DNA of 64,000 nucleotides from Solirubrobacter sp963724195 (GTDB lineage: Bacteria > Actinomycetota > Thermoleophilia > Solirubrobacterales > Solirubrobacteraceae), in contig CAVRTQ010000013.1 of the NCBI GenBank assembly GCA_963724195.1, positions 169,826-233,825 on the forward strand. Direction: 5' to 3'. Positions 1 to 8,748 of the stretch are shown here, one piece after another; the first letter of the stretch is position 1; each line of letters starts with the position of its first letter. The position numbers and the translations under genes are program-made. The notes beneath the pieces were generated by a model. The model was not told where the DNA came from. It was given only the letters and a program-made list of their open reading frames with translations, and made no database searches.

Positions 1-1322
1 CGCGGAGATGGTCGACAAGCTGCGCGAGGCCGGCGTGCGGCAGATCGTCTACGACGTGCCGTTCACCGAGCCGTCCGAGAACCCGGACGATGACCTCGCG
101 CTGTACGACGCGATCGACCGGGCCGAAGGCGTGATCCTGGCCGACGACCAGGGCGGAACGCGCGTGCTGGGCGGTGACGAGGCGCTCGCCGAGGCAGGCG
201 CCCGCGCGGCCGCCAGCACGTTCCCGACCGACTCGGGCGGCGCGATCCGGCGGTTCGCGCGCGAGGACACCGGTCTGGGGACGATCCCGGCCGTCGTCAG
301 CGAGCGGTTCGGACCGCCGATGGGTGTGCAGGACGCGCTGATCGACTTCCGCGGGCCGCCGGGCACGATCCCCGACATACTCGTTCGCGGACGTGCTCGA
401 CCGTCCGCTGCGGCCGATCCCCGACTGGCTGGCGTTCGTGATCGCCGTGGCGCTCGGCGCTGTGGCGCCGCTGGGCGTGCGCGCCTTCGGACCCGCGCGG
501 GGGAGCGTGCTCGTGGTGATCGTGGGCGTGCTGTACGTGGTGGCCGCGCAGCTCGCGTTCGACGGCGGGACGGTCGTGACGGTCGCGGTGCCGGTGGTGG
601 CGCTCGCGCTCGCCTTGGGCATCTCGCTGCTCACGCGCGCCGTGTCGGAGCGTGCCGCCCGCGCGCAGTCCGACCGCTACAACGCCGAGCTGGAGGCGGC
701 CGTCCACGCGCGCACCAAGGACCTGGCCGCGACCCAGCTCGAAGTCGTGCTCCGGCTCGCCCAGGCTGCCGAGCTGCACGACGACGACACCGGCGAGCAC
801 ATCGACCGCATGAGCCGCATGTGCGGTGACGTCGCGCTGGAGCTCGGATTGCCGCCGACGCGCGCCGAGACCATCCGCTACGCCTCCGTCCTGCATGACG
901 TCGGGAAGATCGGCGTGCCCGACAGCATCCTGCGCAAGCCCGCCCGGCTCACCCCGGACGAGATGACGACGATGCGCAAGCACGTCGTCGAGGGTGCGCT
1001 GCTGCTCGAAGGCTCACCTTCGCCCATGCTGCAGGTCGCCCAGAGCATCGTCGACACCCACCACGAGCGGTGGGACGGCACCGGGTATCCGAACGGGCTG
1101 CGCGGCGAGGAGATCCCTCTGGAGGGGCGGATCGCGGCCGTCTGCGACGTCTACGACGCGCTGACGAATCAGCGTCCGTACAAGCGGGCGTGGACGGTCG
1201 AGCGCGCCTGCGAGGAGATTGTCCGGTTGCGGGGATCGCACTTCGATCCGGTGGTCGCCGACGCGTTGCTCGCGGTGGTGCACCGCCGGCACGGGGTGCT
1301 AGGGCCAGTCGAGGCTACGTAG
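1..1322 (+). CDS. CHASE2 sensor / HD-GYP phosphodiesterase (5' partial, frameshifted)
   Basis: This is the C-terminal part of a membrane-bound cyclic-di-GMP phosphodiesterase. The first ~125 residues carry the end of an extracytoplasmic CHASE2 sensor, with the hallmark IDFRGPPGTIP. A one-base shift near 375 moves the frame so that it continues YSFADVLD. Hydrophobic segments follow at about 420-640, then a short coiled linker and a complete HD-GYP domain. Its key motifs are LHDVGKIGVPD, HHERWDGTGYP and DVYDALTNQRPYK. CHASE2 senses unknown external cues, and HD-GYP enzymes open c-di-GMP to pGpG or GMP. The gene starts upstream of the window. Its 3' end overlaps the convergent TetR gene by 24 bases. 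A second HD-GYP protein lies at 56.2-57.7 kb. Confidence 0.85.
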
Positions 1323-1877
1323 GAGTGTGGTGGCCGCGGCGAGATGCGCCTGCGGCGGGGTGTCGGGCTGAAGCGTGACCAAGCCTCGAGCGGCCTGCAT
1401 CGCGCCCATGAACGCTCCCGCGAGCAGTTCGGCCTGTTGCGTGTCGGCGCCGCGGGCTTGGAGGAACGTCACCGCCGCGGCGTGATGGTCGGCGATCAGG
1501 GCCGCGTCGCGGCGCTGGAGCTCCGGCTCTCGATCCAGCAGGCGCAGGATGGCGCCGTCGGATGGGCCGTCGTCGAGGCGGAGCATCTGGAGGAGGGCGT
1601 CGACGAGCGCGTCCAGCGGCGGGCGGTCCGGTGGCTGGTCGCTCAGCAGTTGCTCGAAGCGTCCGATCTGCTCGGCGTGCCGGTGGAAGACCAGGTCCTC
1701 CTTGCGCGGGAAGTGCCGGAAGACCGTCCGCGGAGCCACCCCCGCCGCCTCCGCGACCTGTTCGACCGACGTCTCCGCGTACCCCTTCTCGAGGAACAGC
1801 CGGTGCGCCGCGGTGACGATCTCCGCCCGCGCGCGTGCCCGATTGCGGTCGCGCAGCGTGGGGCGGGGGTCGTGCAT
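1299..1877 (-). CDS. TetR/AcrR family transcriptional regulator
   Basis: This 192-residue protein has a classic N-terminal TetR helix-turn-helix at about residues 15-60: EIVTAAHRLFLEKGYAETSV, then EQVAEAAGVAPRTVFRHF. The C-terminal ligand-binding half is variable, as usual. It starts at ATG 1877 and is divergent from the MMPL exporter at 1937. A 15-base palindrome sits between the two genes. This is the standard arrangement of a local repressor controlling an efflux or lipid exporter. The inducer cannot be predicted. The 3' end overlaps the end of the HD-GYP gene on the other strand. Confidence 0.88.
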   Translation of the reverse strand: MHDPRPTLRDRNRARARAEIVTAAHRLFLEKGYAETSVEQVAEAAGVAPRTVFRHFPRKEDLVFHRHAEQIGRFEQLLSDQPPDRPPLDALVDALLQMLRLDDGPSDGAILRLLDREPELQRRDAALIADHHAAAVTFLQARGADTQQAELLAGAFMGAMQAARGLVTLQPDTPPQAHLAAATTLLRSLDWP

Positions 1878-1901
1878 GAACGGAAGCCTAACTGGATAAG
1901 C

Positions 1902-1916
1902 TGGCAGTTACTGCCA
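1902..1916. promoter_or_regulatory. Probable TetR operator between tetR and the MMPL gene
   Basis: This is a perfect inverted repeat with 7-base arms (TGGCAGT and ACTGCCA) around a central T. It lies in the 59-base divergent intergenic region, a position from which a TetR dimer could shut off both promoters. The size and symmetry fit TetR operators, but binding is inferred. Confidence 0.55.
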
Positions 1917-1936
1917 TTTAGACAGTTGGAGTCAGT

Positions 1937-3968
1937 TTGAGTCGCCCTCGCATGTTCATCGTCGCCCTCGTGGCCGTCCTGATCGCCGGTGGCCTGTCCT
2001 CACAGGCCGGCAAGCTGGAGGAGGTCCAGAAGAGCGATCTCGCCGAGTTCCTGCCCGGGGACGCGGAGTCCGTCGCGGCGCTGCAGGCCGCTCGCCGGTT
2101 CGACTCCGGCGACGTGAGCCCGGCGGTGGTCGTGATCGCGCGGGACGGTGGACTGACGGCCGCGGACCGCGAGGTGCTGAACGGGTTGCGAGACGTTGAT
2201 CTCCCGCTCGCTTCACCGTCGGCGCCAGAACCGACCTATGCCGGAGACGCGGGTCTGCTCGCGCTCCCGTTGCAGGGCCAGAACTCCGACGTCGTGGCCG
2301 AGGCCGTCGAGACACTGCGCGGGGAGCTGGAGGGTGCCCCATCCGGTCTCGAGACCGCGGTCACCGGGCCGGCCGGCTTCTCGACCGATTTGAAGAACGT
2401 CTTCGCGGGCGCCGACACGCGGCTGCTCGCGGTGACGGGCGGATTGGTGTTGCTGCTGCTGATCGCGATCTACCGCTCGCCGATCTTCTGGCTCATCCCG
2501 TTCTTCACGGTGATCCTGACCGAGGGCGCGACCCGCGGGCTCGCCGCGCTCCTGGGGGAGGCCGGGCTGGTCATCAACGGCCAGAACGCGGGGATCCTGA
2601 GCGTGCTCGTCTTCGGTGCCGCGACGGACTACGCGCTGTTGCTGGTGGCCAGATACCGCGAGGAGCTGACCCGAGTCGAAGACGCGGGGGAGGCGATGGC
2701 CGTGGCGTGGCGCGGCGCCGCACCCGCGATCCTCGCCTCCGGAGCCACCGTGATCGTGGGCCTGCTGACGCTGGTGTTCGCGGCCGTGGACTCCTCCGCC
2801 TCGATCGGCCCGTTGGGAGCCGCCGGCGTCGCCGTCGCGCTGTTCTTGAGCCTCACGCTCCTGCCGGCGACGCTCGGCCTCGCCGGGCGGCGAGCGTTCT
2901 GGCCGTACATTCCCCGGGTCGGCGACGACCTCGCGGCGTCCCACAAGGTCTGGCACCGCCTCGGCGGCGCGATCGCGCGCCGTCCCCGTCGGCTCTGGGT
3001 CGGCTCGTCACTGGTGCTCGTCGTCCTCGCTTTGGGATTGACGGGGCTTGACACGTCTTTGACGCAAGAGCAGCAGCTCCGAGGAGATCCGGAGGCCGTC
3101 GTGGGCCAGGAACTCCTCGCCAAGCACTTCCCGGCCGGGCTCTCCGCACCCGCGAGCGTGATCGTCCCGCCCGGCGGCGACGTCGAGGCCGTGCGCACCG
3201 CCCTCGGCGACGCGGTCCAGCGCGAAGAGGAGGGGCAGCCCGGCACGCAGCTCAGCGTCGTCCTCCCATCCGACCCGTTCTCCGAGGACGCCGTGGCCTT
3301 CATCCCGCAAGCTGCGAGACACGGTTCACGCGGCCGAGCCGCGCGCGCTGGTCGGCGGCCAGACGGCCCAGTCCTACGACCTCCGCGAAGCCGCCGAACG
3401 CGACAACCTCGTGATCCCGCCGCTGACCTTGGCGGTTGTCCTGGTCATCCTGATCCTGCTCCTGCGCGCCCTCGTCGCCCCGGTGCTGTTGCTGCTCGCG
3501 ACCGCCTTGTCGGCCGCCGCCGCCCTCGGCGCCGGAGTGGTCATCTTCGACGTGATCCTCGGCCTCCCGGCCGTGGACCCCGCGCTCCCGCTCCTGGCCT
3601 TCGTGTTCCTGGTCGCGCTGGGCATCGACTACACGATCTTCCTCATGGCCCGAGCGCGCGAGGAGGCGGCCGTTCAGGGCACGCGGCGTGGTGTCCTCGC
3701 CGCCTTGGCGGTGACGGGCGGCGTGATCACGAGCGCCGGCATCGTGCTCGCCGGGACCTTCTCGGCGCTGGCCGTGCTCCCGCTGGTCGTCCTCACCCAG
3801 CTCGGCACGGTCGTCGCCTTCGGCGTCCTCCTCGACACGCTGTTGGTGCGCAGCGTCCTCGTCCCCGCCCTCGTCTACGACCTCGGCGGCAAGGTCTGGT
3901 GGCCCTCCATGAGACACTCGGACCGTGCGGCGACCGCGAAAGAAGGGCGGGACGCTCAAGGACGGTGA
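1937..3968 (+). CDS. MMPL family transporter (frameshifted)
   Basis: This is an RND-superfamily MMPL exporter of about 677 residues in the inner membrane. Two halves each hold a large external loop followed by a membrane bundle. The first bundle includes GGLVLLLLIAIYRSPIFW and an ATDYALLLVARYREEL segment. The second includes the matching GIDYTIFLMARAREE segment. A one-base loss near 3307 splits the reading frame between FIP and KLRDTV, and both sides align with the family. The start is TTG 1937, preceded by GGAG at 1928. ATG 1952 is the alternative. The substrate is unknown; relatives export lipids, drugs or siderophores. The divergent TetR gene is the likely repressor. The end overlaps the RNase H-like gene by 44 bases. 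Confidence 0.85.
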
Positions 3969-4413
3969 GCGCCGCCAACTCGCCCGCTCCTCCCGCCACG
4001 CCGCCGACACCCCCGCGCCGTTCGCCCCCTCCGACCGTCACGTGTTGCTGTGCGACGGCGGCTCGCGCGGTAACCCAGGCACCGCCGCCTCCGCGGCGAT
4101 CCTCGTCTCCGCCTCAGGCGAGATCGTCGATCAGCACGCGGAGCTGATCGGCCAAGCGAGCGCGGGGGAGGCCGAGTACCGCGCGATCCTCCTCGGCCTC
4201 CACCTCGCGCACTCTCACGGCGTGGAGTCGCTTGAGGTCCGCTCGGACTCCCAACTCGCGATCGCCGCCCTTCGCAGCACGACCTCGGCGCCGGGCGTGA
4301 TCGACGAGGTCCGTACCGCCGCCTCGTCCTTCACCGCAGTCCGCTGGACCTGGCACCCGCGAACCGCCAACGAGCTCGCGGACGCCCTCGTCCGCGACCT
4401 CCTCTGGCCCTAG
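3925..4413 (+). CDS. RNase H-like (reverse-transcriptase-like fold) protein
   Basis: This 162-residue protein has an RNase HI fold. A ~35-residue basic N-terminal extension precedes LLCDGGSRGNPG, which carries the first catalytic Asp. The second acidic residue is in GEAEYRAIL, the third in RSDSQL, and the last in ANELADALV. All the metal-binding acidic residues appear present, so it could cut RNA in RNA/DNA hybrids. Actinobacterial relatives are often annotated as ribonuclease HI family or bifunctional RNase H/acid phosphatase; no phosphatase part is present here. The start is GTG 3925, inside the end of the MMPL gene. The TAG stop overlaps the convergent DUF1801 stop. Confidence 0.8.
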   Translation: MRRPRKKGGTLKDGERRQLARSSRHAADTPAPFAPSDRHVLLCDGGSRGNPGTAASAAILVSASGEIVDQHAELIGQASAGEAEYRAILLGLHLAHSHGVESLEVRSDSQLAIAALRSTTSAPGVIDEVRTAASSFTAVRWTWHPRTANELADALVRDLLWP

Positions 4414-4739
4414 ATCTCCCGCTTCCGCGCCTCGACCAACGCGAGCAACACGTCGTCCGGCACGGGCCTCTCCGGCGTGAACCGAATCGTCCCCTTCGAC
4501 AGGTCGAACCCCTCGAGCCGATCCGCCACCGCCTCCACCGCGGCCGGACTGAACGGGAACAAACTCAGGTGCTTCTTCGCCGCCCGGAACCCAAGCAACG
4601 GCTTCCCCTTCCACCGGAACGCGGGCATCCCGTAGCTCGTCCCTTCCTCCGCGTCGGGCACCGCCTCACGCACCACCTCGCGCACGTGCTGGAGCGCGAC
4701 GCGCTGGTCCTCCTCGAGTCCGGCGAGATAGTCGTCCAT
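4410..4739 (-). CDS. DUF1801 (YdhG-like) protein
   Basis: The ~110-residue product begins MDDYLAGLEEDQR and contains the DUF1801 core SYGMPAFRWKGKPLLGF. It ends with the typical KGTIRFTPERPVPDDVLLALV. Family members have a frataxin-like fold and have been linked to iron handling in Bacillus, but most are uncharacterised. I chose ATG 4739. The frame stays open to 4850, but the extra residues are simply the antisense of a tRNA fragment (see 4740-4790). The natural upstream region of this gene has therefore been replaced by that fragment. Confidence 0.75.
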   Translation of the reverse strand: MDDYLAGLEEDQRVALQHVREVVREAVPDAEEGTSYGMPAFRWKGKPLLGFRAAKKHLSLFPFSPAAVEAVADRLEGFDLSKGTIRFTPERPVPDDVLLALVEARKREI

Positions 4740-4790
4740 GGCAGCGCGAATCATAATCCGCGTGTCGGGGTTCGGGTCCCTCCTCCACCT
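4740..4790 (+). pseudogene. Degenerate 3' half of elongator tRNA-Met (CAT)
   Basis: The segment reads as the anticodon-to-acceptor half of a tRNA. It has an anticodon loop ATCATAA with CAT at 4752-4754, a 3' anticodon strand TCCGC, a variable loop GTGTC, a T-arm GGGGTTCGGGTCCC, and an acceptor strand CTCCACC followed by T. No matching 5' acceptor (GGTGGAG) or D-arm exists upstream; DUF1801 coding sequence starts there instead. The fragment carries an extra C in the anticodon stem, one G too few in the T-stem, and G in place of A58. It is not functional. Such 3' tRNA halves are typical integrase attachment-site leftovers. Confidence 0.5.
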
Positions 4791-4979
4791 CACAAGGCCC
4801 TGCCGACCAGAGCGGATTCGAGGGCTGGCGTATGGCCTCTTGAGCAGCATTCGGAACGCTCGGCGTATCTCCGGTGCAGCTGTCGGTGTGGGGTGGTGCC
4901 AGTTGGCAGAGCTGCAATAGAGGGTTGAACGGAAGTACCACTGCGGGATGCTCCGCGCCGCTTGGGAGAGTCGGCCTTG

Positions 4980-6483
4980 CTAGAGGGTGGGTCCCGCCGT
5001 CGCCTGGGTCTCCGTTGGCCAGTACTTCTTGCTCTGTAGGTACTGGGTGGCATCAGGCTCTTCAACGAACTCGAGCAGATTCCCGACCTTCTCCAACAGG
5101 ACGGTTCGGACCTCGGCCGGAGTGGCGAAAAAGAACTCCCTGCGCAGGTTGACGTAGTTGACGCGGCGCTCAGCGAAAGCGCGGTGAAGCTCTGCCTCGA
5201 CGGTGACTGCGTCCTCAGCGAAGAACATGGCGTGGACGTCAAACGGAAACGGCACCGAGGCGTCGCCAAGCTCGCGCACTCGATCCATCGGCTCAAGCCT
5301 GCGGGTCAGCCCGATCTTGACGATGTTCGGTCCCAGAGCCCCTCGGTTGCTGATGACGTAGACGTAGCCGGCACGGATGTTGGCCACGCGGAAGTCGTTG
5401 CCTCGATAGCCTCGTCGATCTCGTGAGACGCGCGGTGAGGTCGCGATCCCGGCTTCGTCGCCGCTGCCTCGAGCGCCTGAGCGCGTTGGCGTAGTGCTCG
5501 CGCTCCTTGTCCAGCCGGGCCCGCTCGGCGGCGAGTTCCTGTTCGGCCTTGCGTTCTTCTCGCAGCCGTTCGCGTTCTTCGCGCGCCTCTTCCTTCTCAA
5601 CCTGGACCTTCATCAGGTAGTCCGCGGTGAGCTCCAGTTCTCGGAAGCGGAGCGTGTGGTAATCCGGGTTGATCCGCATCTCCATCATCGCGCCGAGCTT
5701 CGCGATTGCGGCGACCGAGGCTTCAAGGCGGTTCTTAGCGGTCAGCACGTTGCCCGCTCGTAGGGAGCGACGCAGTTATCGGCCTCAGCGTTGTACGCGC
5801 GGAGCATCAGCTTCGAGAACTCGGCGCTCATCTTGCGGCCTTTGGCCAGCGAGTTGTTGAACGTGAACATGTCCGACGCCAGGACGGCGTCGCCGGCTTG
5901 GACCATCTCCTTGATCTCCTGCGTTGAGCTCGTCAAGCTGGTCTTGTACGCTGCCGCATTCTCGAGCGGGTGGTGGTAGCGGTAGATCCCGACTTCTTGC
6001 AGGACGCGCTCGTCGTCGAGCTCGACTGTCGCGCCGCCGGCCACATCGGCCCGGAGACGCTCCACCTCGGCCTCCAGCTCTGCGATGCGCCGGTGGAGCG
6101 CATCGGGCCCGGGTGTTACTACGCGGGGTCACTTGACGCTTCTGGATCGGGTCGAGTCCCGCGTGACGGCGTCGTAGCTGCGGACTGCAGCCGGCTGCTC
6201 GTGCTGGCCGTGGATCCAGAATTTCCATCCGGAGGAGCAGCAGGCCACGCGGGTCGGCTCCAGCCCTGCGGCGGCCCCAGTCCCGCGGCATGAGCACCAG
6301 GGGGCGGGTTGAACCGAGCGGCTCGCTGACGGCAGCTGGCGTGGACGCCTGCGGACCCAGAACTGCCACCCTGGGGTGCCGGGGGCCAAGCAGGATCGGG
6401 AGTCCAGCCCTCCGGCGGAGTCCAGCCGCCGGCGGGACCTGCCATCCAGGCGGCGAGTTGAACTTGTACCCCGATGGCGTCAT
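4980..6483 (-). pseudogene. DUF4041 / T5orf172 (GIY-YIG-like) protein, multiply frameshifted
   Basis: The gene starts at ATG 6483, overlapping the upstream stop as ATGA. Reconstructed order: (1) an N-terminal region with two copies of a tryptophan motif, GWTPDPAWPPAP then FWV; (2) DUF4041, with YRYHHPLENAAAYKTSL, DMFTFNNSLAKGRKMS and AKNRLEASVAAIAKLGAMME; (3) a charged coiled coil (EKEEAREERERLREERK); (4) a T5orf172 domain, with AGYVYVISNRGALG, VKIGLTRRLEPMDRVRELG and ELHRAF. The T5orf172 domain matches the GIY...YIG, Arg and Glu pattern of GIY-YIG nucleases. At least five single-base shifts break it, for example near 6065, 5745 and 5430. DUF4041/T5orf172 proteins are common in phages and genomic islands. 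A role in DNA cutting or defence is inference. Confidence 0.65.
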
Positions 6484-7757
6484 CGCCCGCGCACGCCGGG
6501 TACCTCGTCGATGGGCGACGAGGTCGAAGGGATTCTTCGAGGTGGCGGCGCCGAGATGCTGCAGAGTCGCGGACGGGACGATGTTGTGCAGATCGAACGC
6601 CATGAACGAATCCCGCTCCGCGGCAACACCGACGAAGGCGATCCGTCGCAGCGAGTCCGGTGGCCGGGTCGCTCGGTCTCGGTCGCCACCTCCAGAGTGA
6701 TCGTCTGGATCTTCGCGGCTCGGTCGGCCTCAAAGATCTCGTGCAATCGAGCGCAGCGCGATCTGATGCACGACGTTCGCGTAGCGCTCCTTCAGTTCCT
6801 TCTTCGCCAACGCCGTGGCGACGATCTCGTCCTTAGCCTTGACCTAGCGGTAGGACTTCTCCGACGGGTAGGCGATCGGGTGGGCAGATCAGCACGGTGA
6901 GCGACAATTCTCGCGTCTCGGAGTCGAACTCGTAGTCGTGCTCGACGGACAGGATCTCGGGATACACCGAGTTGCCGAGCACGATCCCGACGTACTCCTG
7001 AACAGCCGCGTTCTCGCCTCGTTGCAGGCCCGTGATCAGAGCGTCGAGTTGCCCGTTAGCCCGAGCCGCCTCCGCCTCTCGAGCCTCGCATTCCCGGTCG
7101 TAGTCTCGCGCGCTGCCCCAGAGCGTGCTGACGCTGCTGCTCGATCGCATCTCGCTGCTGCATCTGGTCAAGCTGCCGCGCAGGCACGCTAGCCGCCTCT
7201 TCCTGCCACCGCCATGCTCCGCATCGAACGCCGCCCGGGCCTGCGCGACAGCCGCCGCGTGTCTCTTCTTACCTCCGAACATCCCACCCAGGCCTGTCGG
7301 TGCGTCTGGCTCGACAAACACGGGCGCCGGCGGCACCTGACACTGGCTTCACGTCAGGAGTCGGGACTTCCAGGTCGCGTCTCGGGAAACGGAGGATGGT
7401 TCGCCTTCGCCCGCAACGCTTCAAGGTCCACGAAGTCATCGACGTCAAGCGTCGCGGACAGGATCGAGTCCAGTTCGTCGGCGATCTCGACCAGCTGGGA
7501 GTTCAGCGCCTCCACTTCTGTCGAGGCGCGCTGCCTCGTGCAGTCGCTTGGCCTCTCGCTCGGCCGCCTTCTGCCTGCGCAGCGGACGCCCGAGCGGCCT
7601 GCGTAGCCGCCCTTTCAGCTTGGCGCTGTGTCCGTTCCGCCTCGCGGACGGCGGCAGCGTACGCGCGCGCCTGCGCGCGCTCGGCCTGAGCCCGTTGCCT
7701 CGCCGCGAGTTGGTTCTGGTACTGCAACTCGGCAAAGAAGCCTCGCCTTCTAGCCGC
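6480..7757 (-). pseudogene. Coiled-coil protein of unknown function, multiply frameshifted; first gene of the pair
   Basis: Reconstructed, it begins with a basic ARRRGFFAELQYQNQLAARQ followed by a long Ala/Arg/Glu coiled coil. Next come VEALNSQLVEIADELDSILS and LDVDDFVDLEALRAK, then PTGLGGMFGGKKRHAAAV. A second helical stretch (RDYDRECEAREAEAARANG) follows. The conserved C-terminal domain has NAAVQEYVGIVLGNSVYP, FDLHNIVPSATLQHLGAA and TSKNPFDLV. The expected start codon at 7757 reads GCG after an AAGGA ribosome site; TTG 7727 is the next choice. More than five frameshifts are present. From memory, similar proteins are sometimes labelled restriction system protein, which I cannot confirm. It is translationally coupled (ATGA) to the DUF4041 gene. 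Confidence 0.5.
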
Positions 7758-7997
7758 TGAGAGTCCTTTCTGGAACGCGTTCGTTCGTTGGCAACGCCCG
7801 AGCCAAACCCCAGGACTAGGCCGCCCGGCTCAGAGCAACCGTCCGGCTAGCGCATCGGTGAAGCAACCCCGATAGGTCCATCTACACGTTCTTGCATCGC
7901 GGATGATCGGACGCCGACCTGCCCTTTTGTCCAGTGGCCACATGGCGATCGGTGCGTACGGTCACCGCGATGCTCGTGCTTGTCCAGGCGCCTCGAA
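7758..7997. other. Non-coding gap between the two-gene island unit and the SARP fragment
   Basis: About 240 bases show no family-like reading frame. The segment contains the presumed promoter and AAGGA ribosome site of the leftward island genes. The right-hand breakpoint of the island probably lies at or just left of 7998, where SARP homology stops abruptly. I found no clear direct repeat of the tRNA fragment here. Confidence 0.3.
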
Positions 7998-8094
7998 CCG
8001 CGACGATCGCGCGTTGCTTGAGGCCGCCGAGCGCCAGCGGGCCGTCGGGGCCGAGGACCTCGAAGGAACCCAGAAGGCGGAACGTCAGCTGCAC
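7998..8094 (-). pseudogene. N-terminal fragment of a SARP/AfsR-type regulator
   Basis: From a GTG at 8094 the frame gives QLTFRLLGSFEVLGPDGPLA then LGGLKQRAIVA. This is the recognisable start of the winged-helix DNA-binding domain of SARP/BTAD regulators. The match ends at about residue 33, where the family normally continues into a leucine-rich helix and the second half of the domain. The remaining frame to 7882 looks random. The gene was therefore cut by an insertion or deletion just left of 7998. Confidence 0.55.
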
Positions 8095-8166
8095 GCGCGC
8101 AACTGTATGTGGACGCGCTCGGCGAGCGAGGTGTCACACGGGAAGCGCGAGCGGTGTCTGGTGCAC

Positions 8167-8748
8167 ATGACCAGCACCCTTCGCATTCCCCCAACCGAGA
8201 TCACGGGCCTCAAGGGCGCGATCGTCAAGCGGTTCGCGCGCAAGATGCTCGGCGAAGTCCCCGAGTCGCTCGGCGTGATGTGGCACAACCAGAAGGTCCT
8301 GAACTTCGGGTTCGGGCTGGGCCGCAAGACGCAGAAGTGGGACGCGTGCCCGCAGCAGCTGAAGGCGTTCGCGCACATGGCCGTCGCGAGCTACGTCGGC
8401 TGCGCGTTCTGCCTGGACCTCGGGTACTTCGAGGCCCACAACAAGGGGCTCGACCTGGCCAAGGCGCGCGAGGTCCCGGTGTGGCGGACGTCGGACCGCT
8501 TCACGACGCTCGAGCGTGAGGTGATGGAGTACGCCGAGGCGATGAGCGACACGCCGCTGACCGTCACCGACGAGCTCGCCGCGTCGCTGCTCGAGCAGCT
8601 CGGACCGTCCGGTCTGCTCGAGCTGACCTCGTTCATCGCGCTGGCGAACTTCTACACGCGGTCGAACATCGCGGTCGGGATCGAGGCCGAGGGCCTGGCC
8701 GCCAGCTGCAATCTGAAGCCGCTCGCCGTAGCCTCCGCCGTGGCATGA
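8167..8748 (+). CDS. Carboxymuconolactone decarboxylase (AhpD-like) family protein
   Basis: This 193-residue protein has an AhpD-type redox motif: YVGCAFCLDLG followed by a nearby His in YFEAH. It is an all-helical carboxymuconolactone decarboxylase (CMD) fold. The start is ATG 8167 (MTSTLRIPP). The stop overlaps the next gene as ATGA, so the two are co-translated. ECF41 sigma factors are typically encoded beside a carboxymuconolactone decarboxylase, oxidoreductase or epimerase gene. This enzyme is therefore the probable target or partner of the sigma factor. Its substrate is unknown; a peroxidase or thiol-redox role is likely. Confidence 0.85.
   Translation: MTSTLRIPPTEITGLKGAIVKRFARKMLGEVPESLGVMWHNQKVLNFGFGLGRKTQKWDACPQQLKAFAHMAVASYVGCAFCLDLGYFEAHNKGLDLAKAREVPVWRTSDRFTTLEREVMEYAEAMSDTPLTVTDELAASLLEQLGPSGLLELTSFIALANFYTRSNIAVGIEAEGLAASCNLKPLAVASAVA

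Noticed and set aside
4740..4850. Longer N-terminus of the DUF1801 protein (MLLKRPYASP...RIMIRAA)
   Set aside because: The extra residues are the antisense of the tRNA-Met fragment and do not belong to the DUF1801 family.
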